Of a stretch of 64,000 nt of DNA, positions 27,300 through 40,886 are shown one piece after another. Each line of letters opens with the position of its first letter. Within the stretch, counting starts at the first letter, position 1. The stretch comes from Flavobacterium ardleyense (lineage in GTDB: Bacteria > Bacteroidota > Bacteroidia > Flavobacteriales > Flavobacteriaceae). The translations under genes were made by a program, and so were the position numbers. Where the stretch lies: positions 1 through 64,000 of the forward strand of contig NZ_CP137891.1 of NCBI RefSeq assembly GCF_033547075.1, read 5' to 3'. The notes below the pieces were generated by a model that was given only the letters and a program-made list of their open reading frames with translations, was not told where the DNA came from and made no database searches.

Positions 27300-27693
27300 G
27301 AAGATATAGATTGAGGCAACGACTTTATCGACTACATAGTTGATGACAGTATACACCTTTAAGATCATCAATGAACAATATGTAGTAAAAAACTGCAAGG
27401 ACTTAAAAAACTTCCAACATACCCTCCCAAATCTTTTAGAATAGCTAATTTCTCGCGTTTCTATAACGATACTTAAATATATTGAATAGAATATTCAATT
27501 ATATAGATAAATAGTATTAAAAATTAGTTCATATTTGAAAAACTTGTATATTTGTAAAAATGAAAATTGAATCAATTTATAATGTAGATTGTCGAGAAAA
27601 TAATACTTTTAATCTAAAATCTTCAAAACTAGCCTTATTATATTAACTTAATGAATACCTTTGTTTTACATTAATTGAAACGCCTCAAAAACC
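27300..27693. other. AT-rich intergenic region before the small membrane protein
   Basis: No established gene. A TATATTTG box (27547-27554) stands immediately before a 28-codon open frame (ATG 27560 to TAA 27646, MKIESIYNVDC...), and TACCTTTG (27656-27663) precedes the next gene. The short frame has no recognisable motif and is not called as a gene. Confidence 0.4.
27656..27663 (+). promoter_or_regulatory. Candidate -7 box (TACCTTTG) of the small membrane protein gene
   Basis: Exact TAnnTTTG match, 30 bases before the ATG at 27694. No TTG is seen at the expected -33 spacing. Confidence 0.4.
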
Positions 27694-27915
27694 ATGAAAA
27701 AAACAATACTACAATCATTTTTACTTTTTACCTTTCTATTTTTAGACTTTGTTGCATTTGCACAGAATCCCGGTACTGACGACCAAAGTGGTGGCTTAGA
27801 AGGTGAAGATCCAGTTGCGCCGATCAATGGGAAGTTAATTTGGTTAGCATTGGTTGGAATAGCCTTCGCCTATTACACTTATAAAAACACACGAACAGTA
27901 GAAATTTCTAAATAA
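27694..27915 (+). CDS. Small exported or membrane protein, function unknown
   Basis: A 73-residue protein with two hydrophobic stretches. The first (about 8-22, ending FAFAQ) looks like a signal peptide; the second is a C-terminal transmembrane segment (LIWLALVGIAFAYYTYK, about 48-64) with a short basic tail. The segment between them is acidic and glycine-rich (DDQSGGLEGEDPVAP). After signal cleavage the product would be a single-span protein of about 50 residues. I recognise this architecture as common in Flavobacterium but know no function. It has a promoter box upstream and a hairpin 22 bases after the stop. Confidence 0.75.
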   Translation: MKKTILQSFLLFTFLFLDFVAFAQNPGTDDQSGGLEGEDPVAPINGKLIWLALVGIAFAYYTYKNTRTVEISK

Positions 27916-27936
27916 GAAATTTTTAAATTATACATA

Positions 27937-27963
27937 AAAGTCTGGCAATTTGCCGGACTTTAC
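27937..27963 (+). terminator. Hairpin downstream of the small membrane protein gene
   Basis: A 10-bp stem AAAGTCTGGC / GCCGGACTTT with one wobble. The T-tract is short (TTTACTT), so termination may be weak. Confidence 0.55.
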
Positions 27964-29136
27964 TTGTTGTTATATGGTTATTGTAGAAAAGCCTTTGTTC
28001 TGAATAATACATTGTACTATTTTAATAATCTTTGATTATTTGTAACAGCTACTATAAGCTGCACATCAGAAACAGTCATTTTTTCTAAAAGCAAATACGT
28101 GAGAGGAATTCCGTACTGTATTTTTAAATATTTATAAGGACAGTTTGATACCGTTTATCAAAACCAAAGATGAATTACTTACTACCGTCATTCATGTGAT
28201 GCTATTAATTTAGCACTTTCAACTCCTCTTCCTCTTACGAACCTTACCTCGCTCTGCCATAATATCGCGCCTTCAAATAGATGATTTACGGTATTTCAGA
28301 CATCTTAGTAACCATTATAATTCTCTAGGTTTAGATTCGTAATTTATAATTATATATTCTGTACTTTCTACATTTTAGTACAGTATCAGATTTATTTCAC
28401 TGTCATAATCATTTGGGCGAGACCTTTCGCCAGAACATCCTCGGTAACATTGAAATTTTTATTTGGCTCAGGTCGGGCTATTCGTTCCCAATCTTTCTTG
28501 TAGCTTTTGCTACGCAACGCTACAAGAAAGGATTTCCACTGCTATCCCTCTCGCAAATGACTTCGTTGAAGCAGATTAATATAGTTGATAGTACTATGCT
28601 TACTTCCACTGCAGCAGAATAAAATATTTTTTTCATAACAACAGATTGTCATTTAGATGGTATTACTACAGTTTGCTGCATCAATGATGGGTAATTAAGA
28701 TTTCCCATAAGCATAGAGCTTAGTATGGACGATGTTATATAGGTGAATCTCTTGCCACAAAGTTGATTGGTTTATATTCAATGTCACAATAGTACTCTAT
28801 TCCAAAAATTACTTGCGAGGTCGATTGTATGCCATACGATTTTTAATTAACGTCGTATTCCAAATGTTTCGTTTTATATGGTCGTCCCGATGAGACTTCT
28901 ATTTCTCATATCTCAGTACCCCGCAGTTTAAACTACGGTCCACAATCAAATCGTCTAGGATAAAACTAAACAGTTATTTCATAGCTAAATGGACGGATAT
29001 AACAATTCCCAAACTAAAGATTTCTAAAAGGAGGTGCAATCCTACGGGAAACTTTTTAAATAGACCCAACGGTACAGACAAGGCATGCCTTGTCTCAACC
29101 CACCATCACTATTTTTTATAAAAAATAGATTAAAAA
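27964..29136. other. Long gene-free region upstream of the rRNA operon 3' end
   Basis: Almost 1.2 kb without a supportable gene. It holds dispersed repeat copy R4 (28465-28549) and a decayed piece near 28880-28965 beginning GTCGTCCCGATGAGACTT that resembles the 190-bp tandem repeat at 35 kb. The open frame at 28413-28622 overlaps the R4 repeat and is rejected. Confidence 0.55.
28465..28549 (-). repeat. Dispersed intergenic repeat, copy R4
   Basis: On the minus strand it opens AGGGATAGCAGTGGAAATCC and closes AGATTGGGAACGAATAGCCC. Inside is a perfect 11-bp inverted repeat, TTTCTTGTAGC (28494-28504) with GCTACAAGAAA (28519-28529). Confidence 0.72.
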
Positions 29137-29170
29137 CAAAAAACCCCGTTCGTTAGAACGGGGTTTTTCA
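29137..29170 (-). terminator. rRNA operon terminator
   Basis: A perfect 11-bp GC-rich stem AAACCCCGTTC / GAACGGGGTTT with a GTTA loop (29141-29166) and a T-run on the minus strand, just past the 5S rRNA. Confidence 0.9.
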
Positions 29171-29174
29171 AAAG

Positions 29175-29282
29175 AAAGGCGACGACATACTCTCCCACAT
29201 AACTGCAGTACCATCTGCGCAGGCGGGCTTAACTACTCTGTTCGGGATGGGAAGAGGTGAGCCCCGCCGCAATAACCACCTT
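29175..29282 (-). rRNA. rrf: 5S ribosomal RNA
   Basis: About 108 bases at the 3' end of the rRNA operon. The conserved core CCCATCCCGAACAG is present on the minus strand, and the ends pair as AAGGTGG with the GTCGCCTT region to form helix I. Ends are estimated from this pairing and may be off by a few bases. Confidence 0.9.
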
Positions 29283-29317
29283 AAGTCGTTAGTTGCTTTG
29301 GACAACTTGCTTACATA

Positions 29318-29350
29318 TAACAGTCAACTGTGGACTGATAGCTGTAAACT
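29318..29350 (-). repeat. Degenerate heptad repeat in the 23S-5S spacer
   Basis: Read on the minus strand the spacer can be cut into heptads GTTTACA, GCTATCA, GTCCACA, GTTGACT, each beginning with G and resembling the 23-unit array at 55.3 kb. The match is partial. Confidence 0.35.
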
Positions 29351-29437
29351 AATATTATTAACACACTGGGATAAAGAAATATACTATTTTATAGAAGAAA
29401 GTCGCCCCTTGCCTATCCGAAGACCGGCAAGGAGGAG

Positions 29438-32323
<2,886 letters not shown>

Positions 32324-32509
32324 TAATGTACATCAAGATAAATCTTGTGTACAAATAACTACAATTAACTTGTAGTATATTTTTCTTTCTACTTATTTTG
32401 TATTTCTTATCCCAATATGTCAATGAACTTTGATCCGTATGAAGATGTCTGTATTAAGTAGCAAGACTTACGTCTTAATACTTGATACTACCATCTTGAT
32501 ACTATCTTG

Positions 32510-32583
32510 TGGAGAATAACGGAGTCGAACCGTTGACCTCCTGCGTGCAAGGCAGGCGCTCTAGCCAGCTGAGCTAATTCCCC
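32510..32583 (-). tRNA. tRNA-Ala (anticodon TGC)
   Basis: A 74-base cloverleaf with acceptor GGGGAAT pairing ATTCTCC (one G-T pair), D-arm AGCTCAGCTGG, anticodon loop CTTGCACG with TGC, and T-loop GGTTCGACTCC. It lies in the 16S-23S spacer. The CCA end is not encoded. Confidence 0.95.
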
Positions 32584-32598
32584 TTTTTTAGTATTTTA

Positions 32599-32619
32599 GT
32601 TAACAGTTTACAGTTAACA
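32599..32619 (+). repeat. Three heptads between tRNA-Ala and tRNA-Ile
   Basis: GTTAACA GTTTACA GTTAACA, three in-register 7-base units matching the units of the array at 55.3 kb. Confidence 0.5.
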
Positions 32620-32709
32620 GTCTCTAAAAACGGTTAGCTTAACCTCTAAAATTTCCTTTTTTTTCTTTAAGCGTAACAGTATCTTCAATCGCGCTTGCTT
32701 TTGAAAAAG

Positions 32710-32783
32710 TAGTCCCGGGCAGACTCGAACTGCCGACCCCAACATTATCAGTGTTGTACTCTAACCAGCTGAGCTACGAGACT
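32710..32783 (-). tRNA. tRNA-Ile (anticodon GAT)
   Basis: A 74-base cloverleaf with acceptor AGTCTCG pairing CGGGACT, D-arm AGCTCAGCTGG, anticodon loop CTGATAAT with GAT, and T-arm CAGTTCGAGTCTG. First tRNA of the 16S-23S spacer. CCA is not encoded. Confidence 0.95.
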
Positions 32784-32886
32784 CTGTTTTATTTTTGCTT
32801 AAAAAATGTAATAATATGAACCAACAGCGAGAGTAAGTGATTAAACACTTCGATATATAAGACTTTGTGTCTTTTTGTATTCTCTA

Positions 32887-34407
<1,521 letters not shown>

Positions 34408-34586
34408 AATTTTAATAACTTGTACAATAAAGACTCAAAGCTCGTTCTTATATTCTAACGTATTCTCTTCTTACTCTCTCTTAAATCACTCTGAAAATTG
34501 CTTCTCAAAATGTTGCTGTCAATTCAATATGTCTATGAACGTGTCTTCTTGTTTTTCCGCTTGTCGCTTGCGCGCTTAGCGGGGTG

Positions 34587-34617
34587 CAAAAGTACAACCT
34601 CTTTTCGTCTCTCGCAA
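34587..34617 (-). promoter_or_regulatory. rRNA operon promoter, proximal
   Basis: On the minus strand TTG (34615-34617), 20 bases, then TACTTTTG (34587-34594). Both elements match the Bacteroidota consensus. The box is followed by CACCCCGC, a sequence nearly repeated after the other two promoters. It lies about 180 bases upstream of 16S. Confidence 0.75.
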
Positions 34618-34715
34618 GTGTTTGGTGAAAATAATTTGAAAATAAATTTTCAACGCTTTTTAAACCTCATAACTCACTCAAAATGTCTCAAAGAACTTGC
34701 GCCCTTTCGGGGTGG

Positions 34716-34746
34716 CAAATGTAAATCGAAATTTAGAATCTCACAA
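34716..34746 (-). promoter_or_regulatory. rRNA operon promoter, middle
   Basis: TTG (34744-34746), 20 bases, then TACATTTG (34716-34723) on the minus strand, followed by CCACCCC. Confidence 0.72.
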
Positions 34747-34826
34747 CTTTATTTTTACTAAATTTCTCTAGTCATATAAAGGATAATCTTCTAATATTTC
34801 AAATAACTTACCGCTGATTGCGGGTG

Positions 34827-34856
34827 CAAAACTACCACTTCTTTCTAGATAAACAA
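34827..34856 (-). promoter_or_regulatory. rRNA operon promoter, distal
   Basis: TTG (34854-34856), 19 bases, then TAGTTTTG (34827-34834) on the minus strand, followed by CACCCGC. Confidence 0.75.
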
Positions 34857-35065
34857 GCAGAATTTTGTAATAAAATGCAATTATTTTGTAAGACCTTGAT
34901 TTAAAGATTCAAAGATTTAAAAATTTAAAGATTGAAAAGTCGAAAAGAGCTAAATGAAGCGAATTTGCGGACTTTCAGACTTGGAATCATACAAAGTACG
35001 GCTGGTGAAATTTACAAACCTTCGGGAATTGGTTTGAAAATCTTCTGAATCGTTGGGATGTGGCA

Positions 35066-35890
35066 AAACTTGTGGTTTATAAAATCGTCCCGATGGGACT
35101 TGGATGGCATTTAATTTTTTTTAAACCCAGGGTTGAAACCCTGGGCTACAATAAAGCCGTCCCTCTGGGACTGAGGAGTGAATGTGGCTGTGAGATTTTA
35201 AGGTGGTAATTCTACTTCTTATATATAGGAAACAAAAATCATATAAATTGTCGCGATCCTACAAAACTTGTGGATCATAAATTCGTCCCGATGGGACTTG
35301 GATGTCTTTTCATCTATTATTAAACCCAGGGTTGAAACCCTGGGCTACAATAATGCCGTCCCTCTGGGACTGAGGAGTGAATGTGGTTGTGGGATTTTAG
35401 AGGCGATAATTCTAGTCCTTATATATAGGAAACAAAAATCATATAAATTGTCGCGATCCTACAAAACCTGTGGATCATAAATTCGTCCCGATGGGACTTG
35501 CTTGAACTTTTCATTTATTATCAACCCAGGGTTGAAACCCTGGGCTACAATAAAGCCGTCCCTCTGGGACTGAGGAATGAATATAGATATGGATATGGAA
35601 TTTTAATAGTAATTATAGTCCTTATATATAGGAAAGAAAAATCATCTTGAATTTAGCGGCGTGGCAAATAATCCGTTTTATAAAATCTTCACTATACCCA
35701 CGGTTGAAACCCTATGATACAATATTGCCATCCCGATTCCCGGGATTTAAATCATGGACTACAATAATGACATTCCGATTCCCAAGGTTGAAACCCCGGG
35801 CTATGAGATCAGTCGTCTCGATGAGACTGAGGAGTGAATATGGCTGTGAAATTTTAATATGGTAATTCTAGTCCTTATATATAGGAGATA
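35066..35890 (+). repeat. Tandem 190-200 bp repeat, three good copies and one decayed
   Basis: Units begin near 35066, 35260 and 35460 (TCGTCCC marks at 35095, 35283, 35483; spacing 188 and 200), with a fourth, heavily changed unit at about 35646-35890. Each unit holds a palindrome CCCAGGGTT-GAA-ACCCTGGG, flanking TCCCGATGGGAC and GTCCCTCTGGGAC inverted repeats, and the tail CCTTATATATAGGA. The inner palindromes are better preserved than the linkers. No frame in it is a credible gene. Confidence 0.85.
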
Positions 35891-36010
35891 ATTTTGCACT
35901 ACAAACTGTCTTGGTACCGGTGCAAGCGAAAAAATATGCAATTGCTCTACGGCTGTTATAATCGTGTGGTTAAATTTGAAAACTTAATGTTGTTGTTAGA
36001 CGATTGTTTC

Positions 36011-36179
36011 AGCCCCGATAGGAACGGACCCGAGCGAAGCGAACTGGCGAAGCAAATCCCGGCGTGGGGATTTGCCTTTTGGTAGCAGCGGCGGGAAAGA
36101 GCGACCAACGGAAGCTCCTTGCCCGACGACTGCTACGGCAAATGCCCAGGCCGGATTGGAGAGTATAGCAGGAATAGCT
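36011..36179 (+). repeat. Dispersed intergenic repeat, copy R5
   Basis: Opens AGCCCCGATAGGAACGG and closes GGATTGGAGAGTATAGC then GGAATAGC. It carries the shared block AGCGACCAACGGAAGCTCC, a GCAAATCCC / GGGGATTTGC hairpin and GTAGCAG / CTGCTAC arms. Longest of the five copies. Confidence 0.75.
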
Positions 36180-36346
36180 GCCAAAAAAAAAATATCTTTC
36201 CTAGTATCTGCAACTGTAGTAGACTTGGAAAATACATTCTGAAAATAAATTAAAAATAAATTGTAACAATTATCAGCTTTGATTGTCTAATTAAGCAATT
36301 GCAATCGGATTAACGCGATGCAGCAAATTATAAAATCTTACAAATT

Positions 36347-38728
36347 ATGAATTTTAAACTAGCATTACTGTTTTTGCTTGGAATTATGTTCTCTGCTTCG
36401 GCTCAAAACGGATCGGCAAATGGAAAAGTCGTTGACAAAAATCAGAACCTTGCAGTACCGTACGTTACGGTTACGGTGAAAGCTCTGGAAAAGGTAGTAA
36501 CAGGTGGAATTACTGACGAAAAAGGACTTTTTGACATTAAGAATATCCCCTTTGGAACCTACACACTGGAATTGCAATTTATGGGCTACAAAACGATTAA
36601 TCGCCCCTTGACTATTGGAGCAACTTCTGCAAATGTGTCTTTGGGGACTTTCAAACTGGAAGATGATTCGGTACAACTTGAGGGCGTAACGGTTGTAGCA
36701 GAATATTCTACTACCGAACAAAAAATTGATAGAAAAGTTATAAATGTAGGTCGCGATTTAACCACTGCGGGGGCAACGGCTTCTGAAATTATGTCGAATA
36801 TCCCGTCTGTAAACGTGGATCAAGACGGTAAAATTTCGCTTCGTGGTAATGAAAATGTTCGAATATTGGTGGACGGAAGACCTACTACAATTGAGACTTC
36901 TCAACTACTAAAGCAAATTCCATCGACTTCTATAAAAAGTATCGAACTTATTACAAATCCAAGTGCTAAATACAATCCGGAGGGAATGTCGGGAATTATC
37001 AATGTAATTTTGCACAAGAACTCAAATAACGGATTTAATGCGTCGGTAAACGCTGGAATTACGCTCGCTGACGAGCCTAAATTTAGCAATTCGATTAATA
37101 TGAATTACCGTACGGGAAAGGTTAATTTCTTTTCGACACTCGGCAGCAATTTCGGGAAACGATTAAATGAAGGTCGGACAAATAGATTGGATGAGAATTC
37201 ATTGCAACTATTTGATATAATTAATGACAATAAATCTCAGCTCGTAAAAGTTGGAATGGATTATTATATTAATGATCTAAATACGATTTCGGTTTATACC
37301 AATCAAAACTTCGGGACTGGAGACGGGAATTTTGATGTTGCTTTAACTTATCCTGATGCTCTTAAAAATTTGAATCAAACCTCAATTTATAAAGCAGAAA
37401 CTCAGGATGCAAGCTATAATTTAGCATTTAAACATCTTACTAAAAGAGAAGGAGAGGTTCTGGATTTTGAAATGAATTATAATAAATCAACATCGGATAG
37501 CGACTCTTTCTATAATACTATATACGCAAATCCAGCCATTGACAATAGTGGCTATACTGAAGATAAAGCCGATGATAACAAAAGTTTTACCGCAAATCTA
37601 GATTATCAAAGGCCTCTTAACGACAAAACAAAGCTGGAACTAGGTGCTGAAGCTAGAGTTTTGCGCACCGATAATGAGTACAGATCTACAACTACTTCAA
37701 TTGCTGATGCAAATTATTTGTACGACCTAAACATCTATTCGGCTTATGCAACTTTTGGTCAGCGCTTCAAGAAAATTAGTTATCAGTTGGGTGCTCGAGT
37801 TGAAATGTATGATGTAGAATCGACCCTTAATGGCGAAACAGCGCACAAAAATGACTATATTACTTTGTACCCATCGGCATCTATGACCTACGCATTATCT
37901 GAAAAAGACCAATTTCAGTTGAGCTACAGTCGTCGTGTTGATCGTCCTTCTATAAATCAGACAAAACCAATTAGAGAGTTTAGCACTCCAAAAGTAACCA
38001 GTATAGGAAATCCATTGTTGGATCCGCAGTTTACAAATTCGATTGAGGTGAATTATACTCGTACATTAAAAAAAGGAACGCTCACGGCAGGAGTTTTTAT
38101 TCGTGACATCAACGATGAAATCAATAGAATCATCTATCCTGATCCAGAAAATGTGGATATGCAAATCATGACCTACGATAATTTTGCAGACAATACTGCT
38201 TACGGATTTGAAATTTCGGCAAATTATAAAATAACTAAATGGTGGGACGTTCAGCCAGCAATTGATTTCTCTAGTATTTCACAAAGAGGATTAGTTTCGA
38301 TACTTAATCCTAATTCTTCAGAATTTGAATTTGTAGAGAGAAATGTGGATGTGAGTGCCTTTAATGCGAGGTTGAATAGCAACTTTAAAGCTTCAAAGAA
38401 TCTGCGATTTTTATTATTTGGATTTTATAGAGGTGCAGTTGATGGTATTCAATTTAATAGCAAGGAAATGTACAAGATAGATTCGGGAGTGAGCTATTCA
38501 TTTTTGGATAATAAAGCGTCAATCAGCGTCCGATTTAATGATATGTTTGACACAATGAAATATGCTTTTGAATCTGATAATCCATATCCACAGTCGGGAC
38601 AATTTAAATGGGAAAGTAGAACTGTTTATATTGGAATGAATTACCGTTTTGGATCTGGAAAAAACAAGTCGCTAGAGCGCAAACGTCGCGAGAATAATGT
38701 AAAAGAAAATCAAGGGGGAATGTTCTAG
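36347..38728 (+). CDS. TonB-dependent-receptor-like outer-membrane beta-barrel protein
   Basis: Outer-membrane protein of 793 residues. A signal peptide spans 1-19 (ending ASAQ). A carboxypeptidase-regulatory-like domain follows (about 22-105; GKVVDKNQNLAVPYVTVTV and GTYTLELQFMGYKT). A plug-like domain covers about 120-215 (SNIPSVNVDQDGKISLRGN, NVRILVDGRP, IELITNPSAKYNPEGMSGI). A long beta-rich barrel with alternating aromatic strands then runs to the end (NYRFGSGKN). This is the layout of the Bacteroidota outer-membrane beta-barrel family related to TonB receptors. No SusD partner lies beside it, so it is not a classic SusCD pair. Substrate unknown. Its upstream region is repeat-rich, and a strong terminator follows. 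Confidence 0.88.
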   Translation: MNFKLALLFLLGIMFSASAQNGSANGKVVDKNQNLAVPYVTVTVKALEKVVTGGITDEKGLFDIKNIPFGTYTLELQFMGYKTINRPLTIGATSANVSLGTFKLEDDSVQLEGVTVVAEYSTTEQKIDRKVINVGRDLTTAGATASEIMSNIPSVNVDQDGKISLRGNENVRILVDGRPTTIETSQLLKQIPSTSIKSIELITNPSAKYNPEGMSGIINVILHKNSNNGFNASVNAGITLADEPKFSNSINMNYRTGKVNFFSTLGSNFGKRLNEGRTNRLDENSLQLFDIINDNKSQLVKVGMDYYINDLNTISVYTNQNFGTGDGNFDVALTYPDALKNLNQTSIYKAETQDASYNLAFKHLTKREGEVLDFEMNYNKSTSDSDSFYNTIYANPAIDNSGYTEDKADDNKSFTANLDYQRPLNDKTKLELGAEARVLRTDNEYRSTTTSIADANYLYDLNIYSAYATFGQRFKKISYQLGARVEMYDVESTLNGETAHKNDYITLYPSASMTYALSEKDQFQLSYSRRVDRPSINQTKPIREFSTPKVTSIGNPLLDPQFTNSIEVNYTRTLKKGTLTAGVFIRDINDEINRIIYPDPENVDMQIMTYDNFADNTAYGFEISANYKITKWWDVQPAIDFSSISQRGLVSILNPNSSEFEFVERNVDVSAFNARLNSNFKASKNLRFLLFGFYRGAVDGIQFNSKEMYKIDSGVSYSFLDNKASISVRFNDMFDTMKYAFESDNPYPQSGQFKWESRTVYIGMNYRFGSGKNKSLERKRRENNVKENQGGMF

Positions 38729-38750
38729 TGCATTCTTGGTAGACACAGAA

Positions 38751-38783
38751 AAATCCCGATAATTAAGTTTATCGGGATTTTTT
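38751..38783 (+). terminator. Terminator of the beta-barrel protein gene
   Basis: A perfect 12-bp stem AAATCCCGATAA / TTATCGGGATTT with a six-base loop and a T-run. Confidence 0.88.
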
Positions 38784-39011
38784 GTTTTGTAGCTTTACAA
38801 GTAATTTTTCTAGATATCTATTTTTGCAATAATTCCCGAAAACGTATTAACGTACACTTTCTCGTTAGTATTACTAAAGGTTTATTAATCTCATACACTT
38901 AATGCTCTGTTTTGCTAAAATTTTATTTATCAAATAAATGAAAAGCAAGGTTTTACGACTCTTGATCAATTTAGTGGATGACTGTGATATTAATTAAAGA
39001 CTTAATTAAAA

Positions 39012-40019
39012 TTACCACTTAATTATAACACTTCCCCAAGTAAATCCACTTCCAAAGGCTGCTAAAACGACAGTATCACCAGATTTAATTTGTCCCGCTT
39101 GCCAAGCTTCAGTCAATGCTATTGGAATAGATGCTGCCGTGGTATTACCATATTTCTGAATATTGCTAAAAACCTGATCATCTTTTAACTTAAATTTCTG
39201 CTGTATAAATTGCGAAATTCTAAGGTTTGCTTGATGTGGAATTAACATGTCGATATCGGAAATTTCTAGATTATTTTTATGCAACCCTTCCATAATAACT
39301 TCCGAAAATCGCACTACCGCATTTTTAAAAACGAACTGTCCATTCATATATGGGAAATAGGATTCATCGTTAGGATCATTGTCTTTGAGGATATCTGAAA
39401 CCCAACGACCACCCATCCCAGGCGCTTTTAAAACTAACTCTTCGGCATGCACTCCTTCTGAATGCAAATGTGTAGAGAGGATTCCTTTTGTTAAATCTTC
39501 TTCTCTAGAAAGTACGGCTGCCCCTGCTCCATCTCCAAAAATTACCGAAACACCTCTACCACGCGAAGTCATATCCAGTCCGGAAGAATGAACTTCAGAT
39601 CCAATTACCAAAATGTTTTTATACATTCCGGTCTTTATATACTGATCTGCTACAGAAATTGCATAGATAAAACCCGAGCATTGATTGCGCACGTCTAGTG
39701 CTCCTACAGTGCGTAATCCTAAATCTCTCTGAACCAAAACTCCTGGCCCAGGAAAATAATAATCTGGACTTAGAGTTGCAAAAACTACAAAATCAATATC
39801 CTCAGCGGCTATCTTCGCTCGGTCCATTGCAATCTTAGCGGCTTTAACGCCCATACTTGTGGTAGTATCTTCGCCCTTTTTTATAAATCTGCGTTCTTTA
39901 ATTCCTGTCCTTTCTTGAATCCACGCATCATTTGTGTCCATTACTTTTGATAAATCATCGTTCGTGACGATATTATCCGGAACATAAAACCCTAATCCCG
40001 CTATTTTTGAATTGTACAT
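39012..40019 (-). CDS. 3-oxoacyl-ACP synthase III family protein (FabH-like)
   Basis: Thiolase-fold condensing enzyme that in the FabH role joins acetyl-CoA and malonyl-ACP to start fatty-acid synthesis. The triad is complete: Cys114 in DVRNQCSGFIYA, His in LIPHQANLRI (about 263) and Asn in KYGNTTAAS (about 293). The N-terminal INxxxYxPD-type entry is present as GLGFYVPDNIVTN. Length 335 aa is normal. It is not next to plsX or other fab genes, so it may be a second FabH or a paralogue with other acyl substrates. It is monocistronic on the minus strand. Confidence 0.92.
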   Translation of the reverse strand: MYNSKIAGLGFYVPDNIVTNDDLSKVMDTNDAWIQERTGIKERRFIKKGEDTTTSMGVKAAKIAMDRAKIAAEDIDFVVFATLSPDYYFPGPGVLVQRDLGLRTVGALDVRNQCSGFIYAISVADQYIKTGMYKNILVIGSEVHSSGLDMTSRGRGVSVIFGDGAGAAVLSREEDLTKGILSTHLHSEGVHAEELVLKAPGMGGRWVSDILKDNDPNDESYFPYMNGQFVFKNAVVRFSEVIMEGLHKNNLEISDIDMLIPHQANLRISQFIQQKFKLKDDQVFSNIQKYGNTTAASIPIALTEAWQAGQIKSGDTVVLAAFGSGFTWGSVIIKW

Positions 40020-40092
40020 AAAGTGTCTAAATTATATTAGTATCGAAGTACAAGTTACTATATTTTTGATAAAATAAAACAGCGTATAATAA

Positions 40093-40122
40093 AAAAAAGC
40101 TGCTCCAATAAGGAACAGCTTT
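40093..40122 (-). terminator. Terminator of the lipoprotein-OmpA gene pair
   Basis: Stem AAAGCTGCTCC / GGAACAGCTTT with one mismatch and an AATAA loop. A T-run follows on the minus strand, 29 bases past the OmpA-like stop. Confidence 0.75.
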
Positions 40123-40150
40123 TAAATTATTGTAAAGAAATAAAGCAGAA

Positions 40151-40846
40151 TTAGTTATTTGCTTCTTTTTCTGCGTCTTCTTTCATTTTTTGGTTTGCAG
40201 TAATTGCAAATTCAACGCGACGGTTTTCACTTCTTCCTGCCTCTGTATCATTTGATGCAATTGGATCAGCAATTCCCATTCCATCTGTAGTAAATCTAGA
40301 AGAAGAAATACCTTTAGAAACTAGATATGTTCTCACTGCTGAAGCTCTTTCGCCAGAAAGTTTCAAGTTATACTCTGGTTTACCTGTATTATCAGTATAT
40401 CCGTAAATAACGATATCAGTATCTGCATACTCTTTGAAAACTGGAATTAACTTATCAAGATTTGCTTTTGCAGTTGGAGTTAAAGATGATTTGTTAGTAT
40501 CAAAACGAACAGCATTTTCTTTAAGCGTCAATTTAATTCCTTCACCAAGTCTTTCAACTTCTGCACCAGGAACTGCGTTATCAATCTCTCTTGCTTGCTT
40601 GTCCATTTTGTTTCCAATAACACCACCAGCAACACCGCCGATAACTCCTCCAAGAACTGCTCCTAGAGCACCTTTTCCACCTTTACCTACGTTGTTACCC
40701 AAAACTCCACCAAGTATTGCACCACCAGCTGCACCAGCTGCTGCACCTCTTTGAGTTTGATTTGTATTTTTTATTGCTTCACAACTTGTTAATAGCATTC
40801 CGAAAAAGAACATAATAGCAAGCGAATAAACTGACATTTTTTTCAT
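40151..40846 (-). CDS. OmpA-family lipoprotein with glycine-zipper segment
   Basis: Outer-membrane lipoprotein that binds peptidoglycan through an OmpA-like domain. A lipoprotein signal ends at GMLLTSC (Cys22). A glycine-zipper membrane segment follows (about 33-80, with GAAAGAAGGAILGG and VLGGVIGGVAGGVIG). The OmpA C-terminal domain occupies about 105-220, with YGYTDNTGKPEYNLKLSGER and GRSENRRVEFAI containing the conserved Asp and Arg that hold diaminopimelate. Length 231 aa. The gene starts 40 bases after a small lipoprotein gene on the same strand, and the two share a terminator. Confidence 0.92.
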   Translation of the reverse strand: MKKMSVYSLAIMFFFGMLLTSCEAIKNTNQTQRGAAAGAAGGAILGGVLGNNVGKGGKGALGAVLGGVIGGVAGGVIGNKMDKQAREIDNAVPGAEVERLGEGIKLTLKENAVRFDTNKSSLTPTAKANLDKLIPVFKEYADTDIVIYGYTDNTGKPEYNLKLSGERASAVRTYLVSKGISSSRFTTDGMGIADPIASNDTEAGRSENRRVEFAITANQKMKEDAEKEANN

Positions 40847-40886
40847 AATAATAATTTTTTAGTTATTTAATTTTTGTTTGGTATAT

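Noticed and set aside
28413..28622. 69-codon open frame
   Set aside because: It overlaps dispersed repeat copy R4 and has no protein-like motif.
35066..35890. Possible CRISPR array or coding tandem repeat
   Set aside because: Units are about 190-200 bases, internally palindromic, with no unique spacers and no consistent open frame.
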